NCBI GenBank assembly: GCA_039030335.1 | Contig: JBCCEJ010000019.1 | Span: forward strand, 9,546-73,545 | Origin: JBCCEJ01 sp039030335 | GTDB taxonomy: Bacteria; Pseudomonadota; Gammaproteobacteria; HK1 | Length of the DNA: 64,000 nt | Direction: 5' to 3' | Shown: one piece after another, positions 35,849 to 45,980 of the stretch | Layout of the letters: every line of letters begins with the position of its first letter | Numbering within the stretch: position 1 is the first letter of the stretch | Notes under the pieces: generated by a model | Database searches by the model: none | Seen by the model: only the letters and a program-made list of their open reading frames with translations | Told to the model about the DNA's origin: nothing | Translations under genes and position numbers: made by a program

Positions 35849-37042
35849 ATGGTGGACGGTCTTCGCATCGCCATCGCCGGCGGTTCGGTCGGCGGCCTGA
35901 CGGCCGCCTGCCTGCTGCGTGAAGCCGGGCATGACGTCACCATCTTCGAACGCTCGTCACGCGAGCTCGAACAGCGTGGCGCCGGCATCGGCTTCCTGGA
36001 AGCGGCGGCGCGCTACCTCGTCAGCCGCGCCGGCGTCGATATCGACGCCATCAGCATCACGACGCCGTTCATCCGCTACCTGGGGCGGCGCAACAACGTC
36101 CTGCACGAGCAGACGCATCGCTACCGCTTCAGCTCGTGGAACACGGTCTATCGCAACCTGCTGACAGCCCACGGCCCGACGGGCTATCAACTCGGCGCTG
36201 AATTGTGCGATTGGGACACTGATGCCGGGGGCGTGACCGTGCGTTTTACCGATGGCTCCGAATGCCACGCCGACCTGCTGCTTTGCGCAGACGGCGTCGG
36301 GTCGACCAGCCGCGCACGGCTGCTGCCCGCCTGCAAAGCGAACTACGCGGGCTACGTCGCCTGGCGCGGCATGGTGCCGGAAGCGAGTTTGCCCGACGCG
36401 CTCAGCGCCCGTCTGACCGAGGCGATCACGTACAACGTCTCGGCCAACAGCCATATCCTCGTCTATCCGATCCCGGCACTCGACGGCTCGGTGAAACCGG
36501 GCGAGCGCCTCATCAATTTCGTCTGGTACCGCAACTATCTGGATGGCGACGAGCTTGCCGATCTGCTGACCGATGCCGATGGGGAGCTGCGCGACCTGTC
36601 GGTTCCGCCCGGCAAGATGGCGCCGCATCACGTCGCGGAAGCCCGGGCCTACGCGGCCGCGCGCCTGCCGAAGGACATCGCGACCGTGGTTTGCTCTGCG
36701 AGCGATCCGTTCATTCAGGTGGTTTACGACATCGAAGTGGAGCGTATGGTCTTCGGGCGTGTGTGCCTGCTCGGCGATGCCGCGTTCGTCGCCCGTCCGC
36801 ACGCCGCCGCCGGTACCGCCAAGGCGGCCGAAGACGGCTGGCAGCTGGCCTGCGCGCTGGCGGGCGCTGAGTCCCTGGAGGCCGGCTTGCGGACCTGGGA
36901 AGCGCGCCAGCTCGAGCTGGGGCATGATCTGGTGAGGCGCGCACGTGCCATCGGTGAGCGCTCGCAAACGCTGAACAGCTGGGTCGCGGGCGACCCGGAA
37001 TTGTTGTTTGGTCTTTACCGCGCTGGAGACGCCGGAGCATGA
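35849..37042 (+). CDS. FAD-dependent monooxygenase (2,6-dihydroxypyridine hydroxylase-like)
   Basis: 397 residues. FAD-binding AGGSVGGLTAACLLREAGH at the N-terminus, LLLCADGVGSTSR in the middle, and the GD motif region LLGDAAFVARPHAAAGTAKAA, which resembles aromatic hydroxylases of the dihydroxypyridine type. Uses NAD(P)H and O2 to hydroxylate an aromatic or heteroaromatic ring. Four-base overlap with the downstream DUF3500 gene. Confidence 0.88.
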   Translation: MVDGLRIAIAGGSVGGLTAACLLREAGHDVTIFERSSRELEQRGAGIGFLEAAARYLVSRAGVDIDAISITTPFIRYLGRRNNVLHEQTHRYRFSSWNTVYRNLLTAHGPTGYQLGAELCDWDTDAGGVTVRFTDGSECHADLLLCADGVGSTSRARLLPACKANYAGYVAWRGMVPEASLPDALSARLTEAITYNVSANSHILVYPIPALDGSVKPGERLINFVWYRNYLDGDELADLLTDADGELRDLSVPPGKMAPHHVAEARAYAAARLPKDIATVVCSASDPFIQVVYDIEVERMVFGRVCLLGDAAFVARPHAAAGTAKAAEDGWQLACALAGAESLEAGLRTWEARQLELGHDLVRRARAIGERSQTLNSWVAGDPELLFGLYRAGDAGA

Positions 37043-38154
37043 GCCAGGGTATTGCGGCCACCATGCGGACGATCGCGCTCGCGTTGACGCGCTCTTTCGA
37101 CGCCGACCAGCGAAACAGCGCATGCCGGCCGTTTCCGGACGACGCCGAGCGAAGACTCTGGTTCTTCACGCCAACCGATCACGGCGGTTTACCACTCGGC
37201 GCGATGTCGCCCACGCAGCACCGCCTGGTACACCAGCTGGTTGCGAGCGGGCTCTCCCGAGCCGGTTACAACACGGTGGCTGCGATCATCGGGCTCGACA
37301 ATATTCTCGATCGCCTGGAGCACTTCAAAGTCGACTTCGACCGCGAACGTGGCCGCGATCCGCTGATGTACTTCACGACCATCTTCGGCGACCCGGCTGG
37401 CGAAGCACCCTGGAGCTGGCGCTTTGGGGGTCACCACGTGTCACTGCACTACACGGTGGCCGGCGACCGGGTGCTATCGATGACGCCAAGTTTCTTCGGC
37501 GCCGATCCGGCCGACAGTCCACTGCTCGGCCCGCACCTGCACCGGCCGCTGGCGGCGGCGGAAGACCTCGGTCGGGAACTGTTCCGGTCATTGGGGGACC
37601 ACGCCGCGAAGGCGCTGATCAGCGATACCGCACCGGTCGACATCGCCACTGGCAACCGGCCAATCGTCTCGGAGGGCGATCGCCCGATGGGCTTGCCGGA
37701 AGTGTGGCGCCACCGCTTTACGGGGCCAACCGGTGAACGGCTGGACAATATGCAGGCCAACGCTGAGCGTCTACTCGCGCTGACCGAAGCGCACATCGAC
37801 GCACTCGCCTTCTCGTTTGAACCGAAAGGGGTGCGCGTCAGCCAGCTCGGCGACGGCGAGCAGCAAATTCTCGACGCATTGCTGAACGCCTATCTCGAGC
37901 GCTTGCCCGAAGAACTCGCGGATGCGCAGCGGACGCTCGCGCAAACCGACCGGCCACATCTGACGTTCGCGTGGGCGGGCAGTGCGGAAAAACACGAGCC
38001 GCACTACTACCGGATCCAGGGTAAGCGGCTACTGATCGAATACGACAATACCCAACGCGGCGCAAATCACATCCACACCGTGTGGCGCGATCTGGAAAAC
38101 GACTTCGCTGGCGACGTGCTGGCGGCGCACTACGCCGCTTCGGACCATCGCTGA
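37039..38154 (+). CDS. DUF3500 domain protein
   Basis: 371 residues matching the DUF3500 pattern: RLWFFTPTDHGGLPLGAM near the start, WSWRFGGHHVSLHYTV in the middle and FAWAGSAEKHEPHYYRIQG with LLIEYDNTQRGANHIHTVWR near the end. No signal peptide. The biochemical role of the family is not established. Coupled to the FAD monooxygenase by overlap, suggesting a joint degradation step. Confidence 0.85.
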   Translation: MSQGIAATMRTIALALTRSFDADQRNSACRPFPDDAERRLWFFTPTDHGGLPLGAMSPTQHRLVHQLVASGLSRAGYNTVAAIIGLDNILDRLEHFKVDFDRERGRDPLMYFTTIFGDPAGEAPWSWRFGGHHVSLHYTVAGDRVLSMTPSFFGADPADSPLLGPHLHRPLAAAEDLGRELFRSLGDHAAKALISDTAPVDIATGNRPIVSEGDRPMGLPEVWRHRFTGPTGERLDNMQANAERLLALTEAHIDALAFSFEPKGVRVSQLGDGEQQILDALLNAYLERLPEELADAQRTLAQTDRPHLTFAWAGSAEKHEPHYYRIQGKRLLIEYDNTQRGANHIHTVWRDLENDFAGDVLAAHYAASDHR

Positions 38155-38180
38155 CGCACCGTTCACGCGCGGCCGATCAA

Positions 38181-38206
38181 ACCCGTGCCGTGTGATGCTG
38201 ACGGGT
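38181..38206. terminator. Weak convergent hairpin
   Basis: ACCCGT (38181-38186) and ACGGGT (38201-38206) around a 14-base loop, between convergent genes. Six pairs and no T tract, so only suggestive. Confidence 0.3.
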
Positions 38207-38214
38207 ATGGATCG

Positions 38215-39051
38215 TCAATCCCCGCCGCCGAATTTCGGTGGACGCTTTTCGACGAACGCGCGCATGCCTTCCCGCGCGTCCTGGCTCAGGAAAAGTGCCG
38301 TTTGCACACGCTTTTCGTACGCGAACACGTCGGCAAGAGAGCCTTCGGCACCGAGGTAGACGCCCGCCTTGATCGCCGCCAGCGCCTCAGCCGGCCCGCG
38401 CGCGAGGCGCCGGCAAAACGCGAGCGCGTCGTCACGGAACGTCTCCGCCGGATAGAGCGCGTTCAGGAGCCCCAGCCGCTGCGCCTCTTCCGCGTCGATG
38501 CGGTCGCCGGTCATCATCCATTCCATCGCCTTCGCCGTGCCGACGAGCCGGGTCAGCGCCTGAAAGCCGCCCCAGTCGGGCACGAGCCCGATCTTGACGA
38601 ATGCCTCGGTGAAGAGCGCCTTTGTCGACCCGACCCGGATGTCGCAACCGAGTGCGAGGTTCATACCGCCACCGGCGGCCGGCCCGTTGACCGCCGCGAC
38701 GACGGGTTTGGGCAGGTGGCGAATGCGCTGCATGACGTCCGATGCCATACCGATCCGCTGGCCGATCAACGAACTGTCATCCGCTTCTTGCAGCCTGATC
38801 ATATTCGGGATATCGCCGCCGGCGCTGAAAGCCTTGCCATGCCCGGTGATCATGATGCAGCGCACTTCCGGATCGGCCTCCAGTACGCCGAGGCGGGCGA
38901 ACATGGCGGCGCGCATCGCATCGCTGAAGGCGTTCATGACCTCCGGACGGTTGATCGTCAAAACGGCAACGCCGTCGGTGATTTCACAAAGCAGCTCATC
39001 CGATGCTGCGCCCGACGCATCGCCAACGCGATGTTCCGTGACTTCGTTCAT
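38215..39051 (-). CDS. Enoyl-CoA hydratase/isomerase (crotonase family)
   Basis: 278 residues. Oxyanion-hole segments GHGKAFSAGGDI and NGPAAGGGMNLALGCDI are clear; the second acidic position reads FTEAFVKIGLVPDWGG, with an Asp where classic hydratases have Gly-Gly-Gly, as in many isomerase-like members. Its start overlaps the stop of the acyl-CoA dehydrogenase by four bases. Acts in beta-oxidation of an unusual acyl-CoA. Confidence 0.9.
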   Translation of the reverse strand: MNEVTEHRVGDASGAASDELLCEITDGVAVLTINRPEVMNAFSDAMRAAMFARLGVLEADPEVRCIMITGHGKAFSAGGDIPNMIRLQEADDSSLIGQRIGMASDVMQRIRHLPKPVVAAVNGPAAGGGMNLALGCDIRVGSTKALFTEAFVKIGLVPDWGGFQALTRLVGTAKAMEWMMTGDRIDAEEAQRLGLLNALYPAETFRDDALAFCRRLARGPAEALAAIKAGVYLGAEGSLADVFAYEKRVQTALFLSQDAREGMRAFVEKRPPKFGGGD

Positions 39052-40139
39052 GCGGCAAACCCCTGCAGTTGCGCGGCCGCTTCACGCAGCCGCTCCGGCC
39101 CGCCCAACAGCTGCCGGTTCGCGCCAATGCGTTTGAACCAGTAGTGCAGACCCAGTAAATCCGTAAAGCCCATGCCGCCGTGTACTTCTGTCGCCGTGCG
39201 CGCGACGAAGCGGGCGACTTCATCGATGTGCGACTTGGCGAGCAACGCCATCAGCTCCGCGTCATCTTGCTGTTGCTGCCCGGCGTAGGCGGCGTACCAC
39301 AGCAGCGCGCGGCAAGGCTCCAGACGCGCCGCCATTTCCGCGCACAGATGCTTCACCGCCTGAAACGACGCGATGACGCGGCCAAACTGCTCGCGCGATT
39401 GCGCGTAGTCGACCGCTTTCGCGAGCATGGCCGACGCCGCGCCAAACGAGTCGGCCGCCAGCAACACACGGCCCGCGGACAGTACCTGCTGCCCGGCGGC
39501 GTGATGATTGCGCGCGCCGACGAGCGGCGTGGCGGGCGCCTTGTCGAGCAGCACTTCGACGGTCGAGCGGGTCACGTCGATGGTTTGCAAGCGGTTCAAG
39601 CGCACGCCGCCCGCCGCCAGGTCGACGAGATACCAGCGGCGCGCGACATCGGCAACGAGCACATGGGTCGCGTGCTCGGCGTCGAGCGCGAACAGTGCCT
39701 TGCCATCGAGGCAATCGGCCGGTGCATAGATGGCGGCCGCCTCGCGCGCGCCGGCGAGTTCGGTTGCGGCTATTGCGCAGCGCATCTCACCGCGCACGAG
39801 CGCCGGCAACCACTCGTCTGCCTGCGCCGCGCTCGCGGCGGTCTGAATGACGAGCGTCGCGAGCAGCGCCTGGCCCGTGAAAGGCGCCGGACAAACCGCC
39901 TCGCCAAGGGTTTGCTGCACGAGTGCCGCATCGAGCAGGCCCAACCCCAGACCGCCGGCCGACTCCGGCACCAGGACCGGCCCGATGCCGAGTTCAGCAA
40001 GGCCGTCTTCCAGCCCGCGAAGCGCCGCGTCGTCACCCGCCACAACGGCCCGCACCACGTCCAGCGGGCAGCGATCGGTCAGGAAGCGCCGCACCGAGTC
40101 CTGCAGCATCGTCTGCTCTTCAGTCAGTCCAAAGTCCAT
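39048..40139 (-). CDS. Acyl-CoA dehydrogenase, short subunit type
   Basis: 363 residues; GGGAG lies upstream of the ATG. N-terminal FGLTEEQTMLQDSVRRFL, middle YAQSREQFGRVIASFQAVKH and C-terminal EVHGGMGFTDLLGLHYWFKR are typical of the smaller partner in two-gene acyl-CoA dehydrogenases (FadE27/ChsE-like heteromers). The adjacent gene supplies the second subunit, so they likely form an alpha2beta2 enzyme for bulky acyl-CoAs. Confidence 0.9.
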   Translation of the reverse strand: MDFGLTEEQTMLQDSVRRFLTDRCPLDVVRAVVAGDDAALRGLEDGLAELGIGPVLVPESAGGLGLGLLDAALVQQTLGEAVCPAPFTGQALLATLVIQTAASAAQADEWLPALVRGEMRCAIAATELAGAREAAAIYAPADCLDGKALFALDAEHATHVLVADVARRWYLVDLAAGGVRLNRLQTIDVTRSTVEVLLDKAPATPLVGARNHHAAGQQVLSAGRVLLAADSFGAASAMLAKAVDYAQSREQFGRVIASFQAVKHLCAEMAARLEPCRALLWYAAYAGQQQQDDAELMALLAKSHIDEVARFVARTATEVHGGMGFTDLLGLHYWFKRIGANRQLLGGPERLREAAAQLQGFAA

Positions 40140-40188
40140 GGCGGCTCCCGTTCAGTAATCCACTTGCATCGTTGGCGTAGAAGGCGAC

Positions 40189-41385
40189 TCAACTGCGCGC
40201 CGGTTTCGGTTCACGCGGCATACCGAGGCCGCGCTCGGCGATGATGTTCTTCTGGATCTGCGCGGTGCCACCGCCGATGATGAGGCCGAGGTCGAACATG
40301 TACTTGAACTGCCAGCTGCCGCGGTCCCGGAGGTAACCGGAGTCGTCGTCGTAGAGCAGGCCCAGTTCGCCCATGACGTCGAGCGCAAGCGCCGCCAGCT
40401 GATGGTTCAGCTCGCACCCCTGCAGCTTGACGATCAGCCCTTCGACTCCCGGGCGCTCGCCGCGCAGCCGCTGCGTGGTCAGCCTCAGACCATGAAACCG
40501 CATCGCGTGCACTTCCGCCTGTAACCGGATCAGACGATCGCGAAGCAATGGGTTTTGCATCAGTGCGTAGCCGTCCAATGTCTCGCTTCGCATCATGTCG
40601 ACGATCTGGTTGAAGCGTTTCAGCGCGGCATCCGGATCGCCCAACATGCCGCGCTCGTGCGTCAGCGTGGCGTTCGCGACCTTCCAGCCCTCACCGGGTG
40701 CGCCAACTACCTGGCTGCGCGGCACGCGCACGTCGGTGAAGAACACCTCGTTGAAGGTCGACTGTCCGACCATCGTCATCAGCGGGCGCACCTCGATGCC
40801 GGGTGTGTCCATCGGGATCAGCAGATAAGAGATGCCGCGGTGCTTCGGCGCATCCGGCTCGGTGCGCACGAGGCAAAACATCATGTCGGCGTGCTGAGCC
40901 GTGCTGGTCCAGATCTTCTGGCCGTTGATCACATAGTCGTCGCCGTCGATGTGGGCGGCGGTCTTGAGGCTCGCGAGATCGCTCCCTGAATTGGGTTCGG
41001 AGTAACCCTGACACCAGACCATCTCACCGGAGAGCGTCGCGGCCACGTAGCGCTGTTTCTGCGCCTCGGTGCCGAGTTCCAGCAACGTGGGCACCAGCAT
41101 CGATATGCCTTGGCCAGCGATCCCTCCCGGCAGCGGTGAACGGCTGAATTCTTCGGCCAGCACCTGCGACTTCAGCAGATCCGGCGAGGCGCCGAAGCCG
41201 CCGTATTCGCGCGGGATGGTGCGCGCCGCGTAGCCGCGTTCGATCAGCAGTTTCTGCCAGCTGAGCCGCTTCGGACTCTTGTAGTCGAGATCGCCGGGGT
41301 CGGGTGCCAGATCGACGCTCGACTCAAGAAAAGCGCGCACTTCTTCGCGAAACGTTTCGTGCTCGGCACTGTAGGTCAGATCCAT
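40189..41385 (-). CDS. Acyl-CoA dehydrogenase, long subunit type
   Basis: 398 residues from ATG 41385 with GGAGAG upstream. Seen: QGYSEPNSGSDLASLKT (FAD/substrate loop), YVINGQKIWTSTAQHADMMF and the C-terminal LIIGGGTAQIQKNIIAERGLG, all standard FadE blocks. Fifty bases before the short-subunit gene. Paired acyl-CoA dehydrogenases of this kind act on sterol side chains or other branched acyl-CoAs in actinobacteria and some proteobacteria; the actual substrate is unknown. Confidence 0.92.
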   Translation of the reverse strand: MDLTYSAEHETFREEVRAFLESSVDLAPDPGDLDYKSPKRLSWQKLLIERGYAARTIPREYGGFGASPDLLKSQVLAEEFSRSPLPGGIAGQGISMLVPTLLELGTEAQKQRYVAATLSGEMVWCQGYSEPNSGSDLASLKTAAHIDGDDYVINGQKIWTSTAQHADMMFCLVRTEPDAPKHRGISYLLIPMDTPGIEVRPLMTMVGQSTFNEVFFTDVRVPRSQVVGAPGEGWKVANATLTHERGMLGDPDAALKRFNQIVDMMRSETLDGYALMQNPLLRDRLIRLQAEVHAMRFHGLRLTTQRLRGERPGVEGLIVKLQGCELNHQLAALALDVMGELGLLYDDDSGYLRDRGSWQFKYMFDLGLIIGGGTAQIQKNIIAERGLGMPREPKPARS

Positions 41386-41445
41386 TCGGGCACTCTCCAC
41401 GCCTCCGGCAGAGGCTGACATTCCGGGGTTGTTCTGGGCACGTCT

Positions 41446-42909
41446 TCAGACGCTTCGCTGATAGTCATCCCACACCACCTCCTGCATCGAAGCGGCGAAA
41501 TCCTGCACGGTCCACGGCCACGTGATCGGCACGCCGCGCTCATCGAGATACCAGCTCGCGCATCCGGTCACCCAGATCGTGTTCTGCATAGCGGCGATGA
41601 CCTCGGCCGTAAAGCGTTCCGTGGCGGCGGCCGTTGGCTGGACGGCGCTACACGCGTCCTCACTGAGCTTATGCAGCAGTTGCACGATGTAGTTGAACTG
41701 AATTTCGGCGACGTCGATCAGCGAGAAGTTACCAACCGGACTTTGCGGCCCCATCAGCATGAAGAAATTCGGGAATCCGGGCATCGAGATCGACCGATAG
41801 GCCCGCACCGAATCGGACCAGTACTGTTCGAGTGTGACACCGTCTACGCCTTCGATCTGCATCGGGCGCATGAACTGATGGGCGTTGAAGCCGGTCGCGA
41901 GCACGATCACGTCCAGTTCGTGAAATTCGCCGTCCGCCGTGCGGATCCCGGTCGGTTCGATGCAGTCGATCGCTTCCACGCAAACGTCCGCGTTCGGCCG
42001 CTGCATGTTCGCGTAGAAGCCGTCGGCCATGATGAGGCGCTTGCAGCCGGCCCGGTAATCAGGCGTCAGCTTTTCGCGGAGCACCGGGTCGTGCAGGTTG
42101 TCGTCGAGATTCCGGCGGCACTCGGCTTCGATGAGCGCCATCTCGTCGCTACCGACGCTCACGAGCGCGTTCGAGAAGCGGTTGTCGATGACGTGGCTCA
42201 TGCGCTTTCGCATATGTGCGAGCAATTCGGGCTCTTCGCGAAACCGGGCTTTGTCGTCGTCGCTGTAGTACGCGTTCGCTTCCGGCCAGATCCACTGCGC
42301 AGTGCGTTGAAACAGGGTTAGCGAATCGACACGGGAGACGACGTCATTGACGATCTGCACGGCCGTCGACCCGGTCCCGATAATGCCAACGCGCTGGCCG
42401 TCCAGCGTCACGCCGTCCGGCCATCTGGCGGTGTGAAAGGCCTGCCCGGCGAAAGTGTCGAGGCCGTCGAAGTGCGGAATGCGCGGATGGTGCAGGATGC
42501 CGGTCGCGGCCAGTACCGCATCCGCGGCCGGCAGTTCCCGGGCGTGCGACCAGAGGCGCCAGTGGTCCTGCTCGAACACCATGCGCGTGATCTCGTGGTC
42601 GAAGTGCATGACCGAACGCACGTCGAAGTCGTCCGCAATTCCCTGTAGATACGCCTGGATCTCGGGGCCGGGCGAGTACTTCTGGCTCCAGTCCGGATTG
42701 GGCGCGAACGAATACGCGTAGACGTGCGACGGAATATCGCAGGAAAGTCCCGGATAGCGGTTTTCGCGCCACGTACCGCCGAGCGTTTCCGCCTTCTCGT
42801 AGATGACGATGTTCGAAAAACCCTCTTCGCGCAGCCGGATGGCGCACAGGATTCCGGACATCCCGGCGCCGATGATGGCGATGCGCAGGTCGGCTTCTGG
42901 AGCCTGCAT
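41446..42909 (-). CDS. Flavin-containing/Baeyer-Villiger-type monooxygenase
   Basis: 487 residues. FAD motif IIGAGMSGILCAIRL, GGTWRENRYPGLSCDIPSH, the BVMO fingerprint FAGQAFHTARWPDG, and an NADPH motif VGIIGTGSTAVQI. These identify a class B flavin monooxygenase that could insert oxygen into a cyclic or linear ketone. First gene of the minus-strand arm; divergent from the nitronate-monooxygenase-like gene across about 190 bases. Confidence 0.92.
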   Translation of the reverse strand: MQAPEADLRIAIIGAGMSGILCAIRLREEGFSNIVIYEKAETLGGTWRENRYPGLSCDIPSHVYAYSFAPNPDWSQKYSPGPEIQAYLQGIADDFDVRSVMHFDHEITRMVFEQDHWRLWSHARELPAADAVLAATGILHHPRIPHFDGLDTFAGQAFHTARWPDGVTLDGQRVGIIGTGSTAVQIVNDVVSRVDSLTLFQRTAQWIWPEANAYYSDDDKARFREEPELLAHMRKRMSHVIDNRFSNALVSVGSDEMALIEAECRRNLDDNLHDPVLREKLTPDYRAGCKRLIMADGFYANMQRPNADVCVEAIDCIEPTGIRTADGEFHELDVIVLATGFNAHQFMRPMQIEGVDGVTLEQYWSDSVRAYRSISMPGFPNFFMLMGPQSPVGNFSLIDVAEIQFNYIVQLLHKLSEDACSAVQPTAAATERFTAEVIAAMQNTIWVTGCASWYLDERGVPITWPWTVQDFAASMQEVVWDDYQRSV

Positions 42910-43102
42910 AGGTAAGTACCAGCCCGATTGGGCGTGCCGGTCAAACAGGCCGATTCTGAGTCACGCGCGCCCGGCAGGCAAAACGGGCCAGGCCCTGGCC
43001 CGATACCGGGGTTGGCAGTGCGTTGACAGCGCCCGGAGTGGACAACCCCGAGGCGACACCAGATCATGGAGCGATGGAACAGGTGCTGCCGGGGCACGCA
43101 CG

Positions 43103-44248
43103 ATGAAAACGCCGATTTGCGAACTTCTGGGGATCGAGTTTCCACTCGTCGCCTTCACCCATTGCCGAGACGTGGTTGCCGAGGTCTCAAAGGCCGGCGG
43201 CATGGGCGTGCTGGGCGCCGCCGGCATGTCGCCGGACAAACTCGAGCAGGAACTCGTGTGGATCGACGAGCACATCGACGGCAAGCCCTACGGTGTCGAT
43301 CTGATCGTGCCGGCCCGGTTCGAAGGCCAGCGAGAACAGCGGAGCGAAAACCGCAACACGCCGGCCAGCATCCCGGACGAGCACAAGCAGTTCGTTCGCC
43401 AGGTCATGCACGACCACGGCATCGACGCGAGCGACGTCGACGACACTTACATGCGCCGCGGAACGCGTCTCGGCGACAACATGCGCGACGATGGCGCCAC
43501 GGCCCTGCTGGATGTCGCGTTCTCGCATCCGATCGGGCTGATGGCTAATGCCCTCGGGCCGCCCCCGCCGTACATGCTGGAGCGCTGCAAGGAGGCCAGC
43601 GTGCCGGTCGCGGCGCTGGTCGGCGCCAAGGAGCACGCGTTGAAGCAGGTCAAGGCCGGCGTCGACATCCTCGTGGTTGCCGGCGGCGAAGCGGGCGGCC
43701 ACTGCGGCGAGGTGTCGACGATGGTGCTGGTCCCGGAAGTGGCCGACGCCATCAAGGAACATGGCGACATTCCGATTCTGGCCGCCGGGGGCATCGTAAC
43801 CGGCCGCCAGATGGCCGCCTGCATGGCGATGGGCGCGCACGGAGCCTGGACCGGCTCGGTGTGGCTCACCACCGCCGAGGCCGAGACTTCGCCCGTCGTC
43901 AAGGAAAAAATGTTGCGCGCCACCTCGCGCGATACCGTGCGCTCGAAGGCGCGCACCGGCAAACACTCGCGACAACTGCGCTCCGCGTGGACGGACGCGT
44001 GGGACAGCGACGCCGCGCCCGCCCCGCTGCCGATGCCGCTTCAGTCGATCGTCACAGAACCTGCAATGCGCAAGGTAACGAAGCTCGCTGAAGGCGGACA
44101 CGAAGGCGCTAAAGAGCTCGCCTCGTACTTCGTCGGGCAAGGTGTCGGACTCATGAATCACGCGCAGAGCGCGCGGAGCGTCGTCTACGAGTTCATGGAA
44201 GACTTCGTGCGGGCCAATGAGCGCCTGCAGGGGTTCATGCAGGACTGA
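43103..44248 (+). CDS. Nitronate monooxygenase / FabK-like flavoprotein
   Basis: 381 residues from ATG 43103; the frame is open earlier only because it lies antisense to the monooxygenase gene. TIM-barrel with FMN-binding blocks: GGMGVLGAAGMSPDKL, VVAGGEAGGHCGEVSTMVLV, ILAAGGIVTGRQMAACMAMG and GAWTGSVWL. Such proteins are often annotated as 2-nitropropane dioxygenases but in CoA clusters may be enoyl reductases. First gene of the plus-strand catabolic arm. Confidence 0.87.
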   Translation: MKTPICELLGIEFPLVAFTHCRDVVAEVSKAGGMGVLGAAGMSPDKLEQELVWIDEHIDGKPYGVDLIVPARFEGQREQRSENRNTPASIPDEHKQFVRQVMHDHGIDASDVDDTYMRRGTRLGDNMRDDGATALLDVAFSHPIGLMANALGPPPPYMLERCKEASVPVAALVGAKEHALKQVKAGVDILVVAGGEAGGHCGEVSTMVLVPEVADAIKEHGDIPILAAGGIVTGRQMAACMAMGAHGAWTGSVWLTTAEAETSPVVKEKMLRATSRDTVRSKARTGKHSRQLRSAWTDAWDSDAAPAPLPMPLQSIVTEPAMRKVTKLAEGGHEGAKELASYFVGQGVGLMNHAQSARSVVYEFMEDFVRANERLQGFMQD

Positions 44249-44342
44249 CGAATGTCAGAGGCGACAGCGCCCGGCCGGCGCGTTTTCGGCTTGCACCACG
44301 CACATCGTCAAACCGAGCCAGTCAGTAGCAAGGTTGCACGCC

Positions 44343-45980
44343 GTGCCGTTTAACGTCGCCGCTATCAATGCGGCCATCGCCGCCACCGTGCCCGACCGTG
44401 ACGCCATCGTGTTCCGCGATCGGCGCGTCACGTATGCGTCGCTGAACGAGCGCGCGAACCGCCTGGCAAACGTTTTGCTCGAACACGATCTAACGCTCAC
44501 GGCGGAGCGCGCCGCGCTCCAAAACTGGGAATCAGGTCAGGACCACGTCGCGCTATATATGTACAACTGCAACGAGTACATGGAGAGCATGCTGGCGAGC
44601 TTCAAAGCACGCGCCGTGCCGTTCAATGTGAACTACCGATACGTTGCAGAAGAGCTCGTTTATCTGCTGCAAGACGCCAGCACCCGCGCCGTTATCTACC
44701 ACGCACAGTTCGCCGAACTGCTGGCGCCGGTGCTGAGCGATTTGCCGCCGATGAAGCTGTTGCTGCAGGTGGACGACGGTTCCGGCACCCCGTTGCTGCC
44801 CGGCGCCATGGACTATGAAGCCGCCCTTTCCGGGGCGAGCCCGGCGAGCCCGGCGCTGCCACTCGACGACGACGATCTCTACATCCTCTACACCGGCGGC
44901 ACGACCGGCATGCCCAAGGGCGTGCTCTGGCGGCAAGCCGACTGCGCCGTCGCCAACCTCGGCGGGCGGATGCCAGACGGCTCGGTGGTCGACAGCCTCG
45001 ATGCATTCGCGCGCCGCGCGGCGCGCTCCAAGGGCTTGCGCATCATGCCGGCCTCGCCATTCATGCACGGTGCCGGCAGCTACGTATCATTCAACGCATG
45101 GCACTGGGGCAACACGGTCGTGGTGCAAGACGTGACCGAACGCCTCGACGCCGACGACATTCTGCGCACAGCCGAACGCGAGCGCGTCAACATGCTGCTC
45201 GTTATCGGCGACGCATTCGGGCGCCCGATCCTCGACGCCGCACGGCGCGGCGACTACGACCTGTCGAGCTTGAGCGTCATCATGAACACCGGCGCCATTC
45301 TGTCCGACCCCGTGAAGGACGGTTTGATCGAGGTGATGCCCGGGCTCCGGATCACCGATTCGCTCGGCACGTCGGAAACGGGGCCGCAGGGTAACGTCAT
45401 CACCGACGCCTCGACGGCCGGTACAAAGAGCCGCTTTTCACTGATGGCGGATGCCGAAGTGCTGTCTGCCGATATGACCCGCATCCTTACACCGGGCGAC
45501 CCCGAGATCGGTTGGCTCGTCAAACGCAATTTTGTGCCTCTGGGCTACCTGGGAGACGAAGCCAAGACGCGGGCGACCTTTCCGGTCGTCGATGGCGACC
45601 GCTACGTCGTCGGTGGTGACCGGGTCCGGTTCCGGGATGACGCCACACTCGAATATCACGGCCGCGAATCGGTCACGATCAACTCGGGCGGTGAGAAGAT
45701 CTTCGCCGAGGAAGTCGAGATTGCGCTCAAGTACCACCCGAACGTCATCGACGTGGTCGTCGTCGGCCGTCCGAGCGAACGATGGGGCAACGAGGTCGTC
45801 GCCATCGTTCAAACTGCCGACGGCAGCGAGGAACGCGACGGTCTGCTCGAAGAAGCCGGCCGGCACGTCGCCCGCTACAAACTGCCAAAGGCGTTTCTGT
45901 TCGTTGCACACCTGCAACGCCAGCCGAATGGCAAAGCTGATTACACGTGGGCGAGCGCCCACGCCGGAGCCGCCACATGA
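44343..45980 (+). CDS. Acyl-CoA synthetase (FadD3/FadD19-like)
   Basis: 545 residues from GTG 44343, which has AAGG nine bases upstream; upstream in-frame codons overlap the previous gene. AMP-binding motif YTGGTTGMPKGVLWRQ, SPFMHGAG, ESVTINSGGEKIFAEEVE and the C-terminal Lys in NGKADYTW. The MPKGVLWRQ form is typical of sterol- and terpenoid-acid-activating FadD19/FadD3-like ligases. Forms an ATGA overlap with the thiolase-like gene. Confidence 0.9.
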   Translation: MPFNVAAINAAIAATVPDRDAIVFRDRRVTYASLNERANRLANVLLEHDLTLTAERAALQNWESGQDHVALYMYNCNEYMESMLASFKARAVPFNVNYRYVAEELVYLLQDASTRAVIYHAQFAELLAPVLSDLPPMKLLLQVDDGSGTPLLPGAMDYEAALSGASPASPALPLDDDDLYILYTGGTTGMPKGVLWRQADCAVANLGGRMPDGSVVDSLDAFARRAARSKGLRIMPASPFMHGAGSYVSFNAWHWGNTVVVQDVTERLDADDILRTAERERVNMLLVIGDAFGRPILDAARRGDYDLSSLSVIMNTGAILSDPVKDGLIEVMPGLRITDSLGTSETGPQGNVITDASTAGTKSRFSLMADAEVLSADMTRILTPGDPEIGWLVKRNFVPLGYLGDEAKTRATFPVVDGDRYVVGGDRVRFRDDATLEYHGRESVTINSGGEKIFAEEVEIALKYHPNVIDVVVVGRPSERWGNEVVAIVQTADGSEERDGLLEEAGRHVARYKLPKAFLFVAHLQRQPNGKADYTWASAHAGAAT

